Source of the DNA: Oscillospiraceae bacterium
Lineage (GTDB): Bacteria; Bacillota; Clostridia; Oscillospirales; Ruminococcaceae
DNA length: 64,000 nucleotides
Direction of reading: 5' to 3'
Assembly: GCA_021200565.1 (NCBI GenBank)
Contig: JAJQGJ010000016.1
Location: forward strand, 49,711 to 113,710
This document shows positions 60,191 through 64,000 of the stretch, piece after piece; positions within the stretch are counted from its first letter, which is position 1, and each line of letters opens with the position of its first letter. A model generated the notes under the pieces. It was not told the origin of the DNA. It made no database searches and worked only from the letters and a program-made list of their open reading frames with translations. Both the position numbers and the translations under genes were made by a program.

Positions 60191-60306
60191 GAAAAATTTG
60201 AACTCGACCTTGTTTATACCGGAATATCGAGTACCGGTAAACATTTGCACTCGACCTTATTTCAGTTGGGTATCGAGTACCAACAAACATTGAACACTCA
60301 GGTTCA
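60191..60306 (-). ncRNA. Type III RNA antitoxin with tandem pseudoknot repeats (CptI-like)
   Basis: On the minus strand a short 5' hairpin (GAAC..GTTC) precedes two tandem repeats of 46 and 47 nt (60290-60245 and 60244-60198), close to the 45-nt unit of described CptI RNAs. Each has a stem, GTTGG/CCAAC in the first and ACCGG/CCGGT in the second, a fully compensatory change, closing a loop with ACTCGA, which pairs with TCGAGT downstream to make an H-type pseudoknot. ATGTTT at each repeat start matches the processing-site region of the class. Confidence 0.88.
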
Positions 60307-60311
60307 CTTAT

Positions 60312-60340
60312 ATTATATCCTGCTGAAACGGGTTTGTCAA
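60312..60340 (-). promoter_or_regulatory. CptI-like promoter
   Basis: Minus strand TTGACA (60340-60335), 17-bp spacer, TATAAT (60317-60312). Confidence 0.88.
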
Positions 60341-60360
60341 TAGTTATTTATAGGAAAATC

Positions 60361-60942
60361 TCATTTGGGAACATAAAACGTCTGCCTCGGACCTGTATCC
60401 TGCATCAGCGTCTTTGGGTCTTTGAACCTGGTGAGGTAGATGAAGGTGTCATAGAGGTCTCCGGCACAGCCGCCGAAGTGGATTGCGAAGAGGATTGCAA
60501 CCGCAAGCTTCATTGTCGGGTCGGGGAGGGCTATCATCAGCAAAATAAACAGAATCGAGTAGACGGTGAACGGTGCCAGAAGTGCGACCATCGCCGTTTT
60601 TCTATAGACAAATATCTTCGGCACGCCGCAAAATGCAACCGTCAGGGTCACGCCGAACGTGAGCTTCTCGCCAGTCATCAGCTTATAGGCGATGCCGTGG
60701 GTGAGCTCGTGTAAGATAGTGTAGACGATGAGCAAGCCGCAGAGGATGAGTAAAAACGTGCTGTTGACGTGCACCTCCTCCGCCGTTATGAAAATAATCG
60801 CAACCAGCGGCACAGCTATAACTATCATAAGCGCCATTGCGACGACATTCAGCCAGAGGCTGAATTTGCCTTTGGTTGCGTCGATGACATATGCTTCGTG
60901 GTATCCCTCCGGGAGGGTTCTTTCAAAATTATCGGATTTCAT
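60361..60942 (-). CDS. DUF3267 putative membrane zinc metalloprotease
   Basis: 193 residues. Four to five membrane helices with a zinc-binding HELTHG (78-83) in ILHELTHGIAYKLMTG, and a later AIHFGGCAGDLYD that could supply the third ligand. The architecture is that of DUF3267 site-2-protease-like proteins. The ATG overlaps the stop of the DUF3169 gene (TGATG), so the two are translationally coupled. It may degrade or mature membrane proteins; substrate unknown. Confidence 0.82.
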   Translation of the reverse strand: MKSDNFERTLPEGYHEAYVIDATKGKFSLWLNVVAMALMIVIAVPLVAIIFITAEEVHVNSTFLLILCGLLIVYTILHELTHGIAYKLMTGEKLTFGVTLTVAFCGVPKIFVYRKTAMVALLAPFTVYSILFILLMIALPDPTMKLAVAILFAIHFGGCAGDLYDTFIYLTRFKDPKTLMQDTGPRQTFYVPK

Positions 60943-61703
60943 CACAGCACCCCTCTTTCTCCCAGCTTCTTCGCCTCTCTCATATACGCTTCTGTGTTCG
61001 CAAACCAGATAATGCAGACGGCAAGCGACGGCAGGAAGCCAGTGCCGAAGATTATCGCCGCAAGTGCCAGGATCACGGCAAGTACGGTGCAGGTGGTGTT
61101 GGTGGTCTGATAGGCTTTGTAGGAGCACTGACCGATCATCGCTTTCTCCGCCTCATCGCAGCTTTCAAGCCACTTTTTCTGGAACTTCATGTCGTAGACG
61201 GAGCCTCTCTTTTCGGGGTTTGTGGACTTGACGGCGTCGACAGCCTTCTGCTGGAGAATAGTCGCCTCCGCCATCACAGCTACAAAGCCGATAATCGCAA
61301 CAGGCGTGAAGATGCTGACGTTCTCCGACCCTACCGAATAGGACGCTGCAATCAGGAAGAAAGAGATTATTAGACCAACGCTTGTTGTGTGGATGAGGTC
61401 TGAGAGCTTACTGTCTGCTTTTTCATAGACCTCCTCATCCTCGCCGTCCCAAGATGCAAGAATCTTCTTCGCTTTCGAGTATTTTGGAATGCAGATCAGC
61501 GGCACTACTATTGCAAGCGCAATAAGCAAGCAGGGTGCGACGTACTTTCCGAAAAGAGCTCCGAGCTCTTCAAATTTGTCTGTATGCTCTACATATACGG
61601 ACATGAACCCGAGCACAAACCCGACCACCGCCGATAGGACGATTATTGCGATAAACATCGGCAGAGCTTTCTTATTTTCCTTTTTGATTTCATTATTTTC
61701 CAT
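60942..61703 (-). CDS. DUF3169 membrane protein
   Basis: 253 residues with about six membrane helices. The pattern of an N-terminal helix pair (MFIAIIVLSAVVGFVLGFMS), the central NPEKRGSVYDMKFQKKWLES and the C-terminal GFLPSLAVCIIWFANTEAYM fits DUF3169, a family found beside small XRE regulators and DUF3267 proteins. Function is unknown. The ATG at 61703 overlaps the XRE gene by 11 bp, forming a coupled three-gene operon. Confidence 0.8.
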   Translation of the reverse strand: MENNEIKKENKKALPMFIAIIVLSAVVGFVLGFMSVYVEHTDKFEELGALFGKYVAPCLLIALAIVVPLICIPKYSKAKKILASWDGEDEEVYEKADSKLSDLIHTTSVGLIISFFLIAASYSVGSENVSIFTPVAIIGFVAVMAEATILQQKAVDAVKSTNPEKRGSVYDMKFQKKWLESCDEAEKAMIGQCSYKAYQTTNTTCTVLAVILALAAIIFGTGFLPSLAVCIIWFANTEAYMREAKKLGERGVL

Positions 61704-61914
61704 TTTCCGATTCCTCCTGCAAATAAAATATTTCATCGACGGAAACGCCGCAGACCTTGGCAATAGTCAGCGCCAGCGTGACGGATGGCGAGTAGTCGCC
61801 ACGCTCGATAAGGCTTATCGTCTGCCTCGACACGCCGCACATGGCGCCCATCTCCTGCTGATTGACCCCAAGCGCCGCCCGCTTCTCCTTAAGATGATTT
61901 TTGAGTATCGGCAT
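61693..61914 (-). CDS. Small XRE family regulator
   Basis: 73 residues, little more than a Cro/C1 helix-turn-helix: LGVNQQEMGAMCGVSRQTIS then LIERGDYSPSVTLAL, ending VDEIFYLQE. The ATG at 61914 follows AAAGGAGG. It is the first gene of the operon with DUF3169 and DUF3267 and probably represses it through the TGACA repeats immediately upstream. Confidence 0.9.
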   Translation of the reverse strand: MPILKNHLKEKRAALGVNQQEMGAMCGVSRQTISLIERGDYSPSVTLALTIAKVCGVSVDEIFYLQEESENGK

Positions 61915-61928
61915 ATACTTGCCTCCTT

Positions 61929-61967
61929 TGACAGATTTGGTTGTCAAAATGACAACTTTCCTTGTCA
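61929..61967 (-). promoter_or_regulatory. Tandem operator repeats of the XRE-DUF3169-DUF3267 operon
   Basis: Two adjacent inverted repeats: TGACAGATTTGGTTGTCA (61929-61946) and TGACAACTTTCCTTGTCA (61950-61967), each with TGACA half-sites, just downstream of the -10 box. These are good candidates for binding of two repressor dimers. Confidence 0.75.
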
Positions 61968-61973
61968 TTTATG

Positions 61974-62002
61974 AGTATAGCATATAGGGATATACTTGTC
62001 AA
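61974..62002 (-). promoter_or_regulatory. Promoter of the XRE-DUF3169-DUF3267 operon
   Basis: Minus strand TTGACA (62002-61997), 17-bp spacer, TATACT (61979-61974). Confidence 0.8.
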
Positions 62003-62021
62003 GTGGGGATTTGAAAAAAGT

Positions 62022-62165
62022 TGCGCTCGCTTCGCTCGCAACCTCTCAGTCAGCTTCGCTGACAGCTCCCCTTAAAAAGGGGAGCCAATAGCGAGCTTTC
62101 ATAGAATGCAAAAGGCTCCCCAACGCCTTGGGGAGCTGTCAGCCGTCAGGCTGACTGAGGGGGAA
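62022..62165. repeat. Family B palindromic repeat block, copy B9
   Basis: GCGCTCGCTTCGCTCGC, GTCAGCTTCGCTGAC, GCTCCCCTTAAAAAGGGGAG, GGCTCCCCAACGCCTTGGGG, GTCAGCCGTCAGGCTGAC hairpins. It reaches into the 3' end of the ABC exporter gene. Confidence 0.75.
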
Positions 62166-63939
62166 TCCTGTTGCCCATAGTCTCCCCTTCAATCAACCCA
62201 TTCCACAGCCGATAATAAAGCCCCTCATGCTCGAGCAGCTCCTCATGTGTGCCCTCTTCCTCGATTCCGTCATAGCCGAGGACAATTATGCGGTCTGCAT
62301 TTTTAATGGTGGTGAGGCGATGGGCGATGGTGAGGGTGGTTCTGCCCTCTGCCAGGAGATCGAGGCTTCTTCCGACAAGAACTTCACTTTCATTATCTAG
62401 TGCGCTTGTCGCCTCATCAAGAAGGAGAATCGGGGGATTCTTTAAGAACACCCGGGCTATCGAAATCCTCTGCTTCTGACCGCCTGAGAGCTTGACGCCT
62501 CGCTCGCCGACATAGGTGTCGTATCCGTCCTTCAAGTCCATAATGAAGCTGTCCGCTCCGGCTAATTTAGCTGCCCGGATGATGTCTTCTCGGCTTGCGC
62601 CAAAATCTCCATAGGCGATATTCTCGGCAACCGTTCCGCTGAAAAGATAGACGTCCTGCTGGACAACTCCGACGGAGGTCCGAAGGCTCTTTAAGGTGAC
62701 GTCCCGGATGTCAACGCCGTCGATAAGAATTTCGCCGTCCGAAACGTCGTAGAACCTGGGAATAAGGCTGACAAGAGTCGTTTTGCCGCCGCCAGACGGT
62801 CCCACAAGCGCAAGCTTTTCGCCGGACTTGATTTTCAGGTTGACATTGCTAAGAACCCGGTTGTGGTCGTCGGGATATTCAAAGCTGACATTCTTGAATT
62901 CGATTTCGCCCGATTTGACTGCTAAATCTTTGGCGTCGGGTTTATCTGCAATATCAATCGGCGTGTCCATAATCTCAAGGAACCTCTCAATTCCGGTCAT
63001 TCCACGCTGGAACTGCTCGAGGTAGTTGACGATGGTGCGGATGGTGGCGATCAGAGTTCCGACATACATGACATATGCCACGAGGTCGCCGGCATTTATC
63101 CTGCCGTTCACGAGGAAAAGCCCGCCTGCCAGGAGCACTACAGTATACATGATTCCGTCAAAAAGCCTGGTAGAGGTGTTGAGTGTAGCCTGGATGTAGT
63201 AGCTCTTCTTTTTAACTTGCTTGAACTCCTGATTGTTGCGCTCGAAGCGCTTTTCCTCCTCTTCCTCGGCGGCAAAGGTCTTGATGACCTGCTGACCGAG
63301 AAGGCTGTCTTCGATAGTGGAGTTGAGCTCGCCCACTTTTACTCTTTGTTTATAGAATATCGCCTTGAGATGCTTGTTTAAGGTGAAGCTTATTATGATC
63401 ATCAGCGGCACGCAGGCAAAAATTATCGCCGTCAGAGCGACGCTCGTCCCGCAGAGGATGACAAACGACGCCACAAGCTTGATGGCAGCTATGAAGAACT
63501 CCTCCGGGCAGTGGTGGGCGAATTCGGTGACGTCGAAAAGGTCGTTCGTGATTCTGCCCATAATGGTGCCGACTTTGGTGTTCGAATAGTAAGTGGAGCT
63601 CAGCCACTGCAGGTGCTTAAAAGCGTCGGTTCTCATGTCGGTTTCGATGTAGACGCCCATGATGTGACCGGTTGAAGCCATGTAGAAGTTGGCAGCGCTG
63701 TCGATGATTCGAAGAACGATATAGACCAAAGCGAGCCTTAAGACGCTTTCGACAGTCAGGATTATTGAAGAATCCACCGCAGCGTTGGTGAGATAGCTGA
63801 TCATTTTCGGCAGAACGATGTCGCAAAGTGTAGTCAGCGCAGCGCAGAAAAGGTCGAAAATCATCATCCACTTGTACTTCCATAGGTAGGGAAGGAAGCG
63901 GCGGAGGATGTGGGGCTTTTGTGAGGGTTGTTCAGGCAT
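62146..63939 (-). CDS. ABC-type exporter, fused membrane and ATPase half transporter
   Basis: 597 residues. An N-terminal six-helix transmembrane domain (WKYKWMMIFDLFCAALTTLC to about 310) and a C-terminal ATPase with Walker A GPSGGGKTT, Q-loop VVQQDVYLF, signature LSGGQKQR, Walker B ILLLDEATSALD and H-loop IAHRL. It works as a homo- or heterodimer to export lipids, peptides or drugs; the substrate is unknown. The last nine residues (MGNRIPPQSA region) and stop are contributed by repeat B9. The ATG has GAGGAG upstream. Confidence 0.93.
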   Translation of the reverse strand: MPEQPSQKPHILRRFLPYLWKYKWMMIFDLFCAALTTLCDIVLPKMISYLTNAAVDSSIILTVESVLRLALVYIVLRIIDSAANFYMASTGHIMGVYIETDMRTDAFKHLQWLSSTYYSNTKVGTIMGRITNDLFDVTEFAHHCPEEFFIAAIKLVASFVILCGTSVALTAIIFACVPLMIIISFTLNKHLKAIFYKQRVKVGELNSTIEDSLLGQQVIKTFAAEEEEEKRFERNNQEFKQVKKKSYYIQATLNTSTRLFDGIMYTVVLLAGGLFLVNGRINAGDLVAYVMYVGTLIATIRTIVNYLEQFQRGMTGIERFLEIMDTPIDIADKPDAKDLAVKSGEIEFKNVSFEYPDDHNRVLSNVNLKIKSGEKLALVGPSGGGKTTLVSLIPRFYDVSDGEILIDGVDIRDVTLKSLRTSVGVVQQDVYLFSGTVAENIAYGDFGASREDIIRAAKLAGADSFIMDLKDGYDTYVGERGVKLSGGQKQRISIARVFLKNPPILLLDEATSALDNESEVLVGRSLDLLAEGRTTLTIAHRLTTIKNADRIIVLGYDGIEEEGTHEELLEHEGLYYRLWNGLIEGETMGNRIPPQSA

Positions 63940-64000
63940 ATTGTTAACTCCTCGTATAATGTATTTACAGGTAATTCAAAGAGAACCCGTATGAAACCTC

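Overview
The window reads as a chromosome segment of a spore-forming Clostridia-class Firmicute, probably of the gut Ruminococcaceae/Oscillospiraceae type. Evidence is a full-length Spo0A, single-chain glycyl-tRNA synthetase, HPr with both His15 and Ser46, RNase Y, KhpA, YlxM-Ffh, GGAGG-type ribosome binding sites and strong TTGACA-17-TATAAT promoters. Genes sit in many short operons on both strands and no phage or transposase gene is visible.

Layout. 0-5 kb: a small envelope cluster (Sel1-like protein, YidD-like protein with an added membrane domain, DUF4177-like protein), a DUF4349 lipoprotein, a thioesterase and a GH26-like protein. 5-11 kb: MATE exporter, tRNA-Pro(CGG), the serC-serA serine operon, a HigA-type antitoxin beside a broken HigB toxin, and a degenerate ApbE-fold protein. 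11-20 kb: an oligopeptide ABC transporter (oppA-B-C-D-F) whose subunits carry unusual insertions. 20-31 kb: MscS channel, DUF4143 ATPase and PF12897 aminotransferase as a convergent pair with matching promoter motifs, Phd-Doc, mreC-mreD, GNAT, rny with a long leader, and a class B PBP. 31-35.5 kb: ylxM-ffh-rpsP-khpA-rimM-trmD. 35.5-38 kb: two type I toxin-antitoxin loci around a histidine phosphatase and an XRE regulator. 38-50 kb: EIIC-like membrane protein, HPr, Spo0A, two divergent paralogous solute-binding lipoproteins, an M18 aminopeptidase fused to an XRE domain, MTA/SAH nucleosidase, an orphan YefM antitoxin, a two-component system and a short ROK-like regulator. 50-57 kb: glyRS, rpmG-secE-nusG-rplK-rplA, and rplJ-rplL behind an L10-type leader. 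57-64 kb: a TenpIN-like type III toxin-antitoxin system, metG, tRNA-Arg(CCG), a CptIN-like type III system, an XRE-DUF3169-DUF3267 operon and an ABC exporter.

The most striking property is the density and diversity of toxin-antitoxin modules: two type III (RNA antitoxins with tandem repeats that form visible pseudoknots), two type I (30-32 residue membrane peptides with convergent antisense RNAs), one intact type II (Phd-Doc) and two type II remnants or orphans. Neither the type I genes nor the RNA antitoxins are long enough to appear as ordinary ORFs; they were read directly from the sequence. Three families of short intergenic palindromic repeats (called A, B and C here) fill most long gaps, and family C often supplies the last codons and stop of the adjacent gene.
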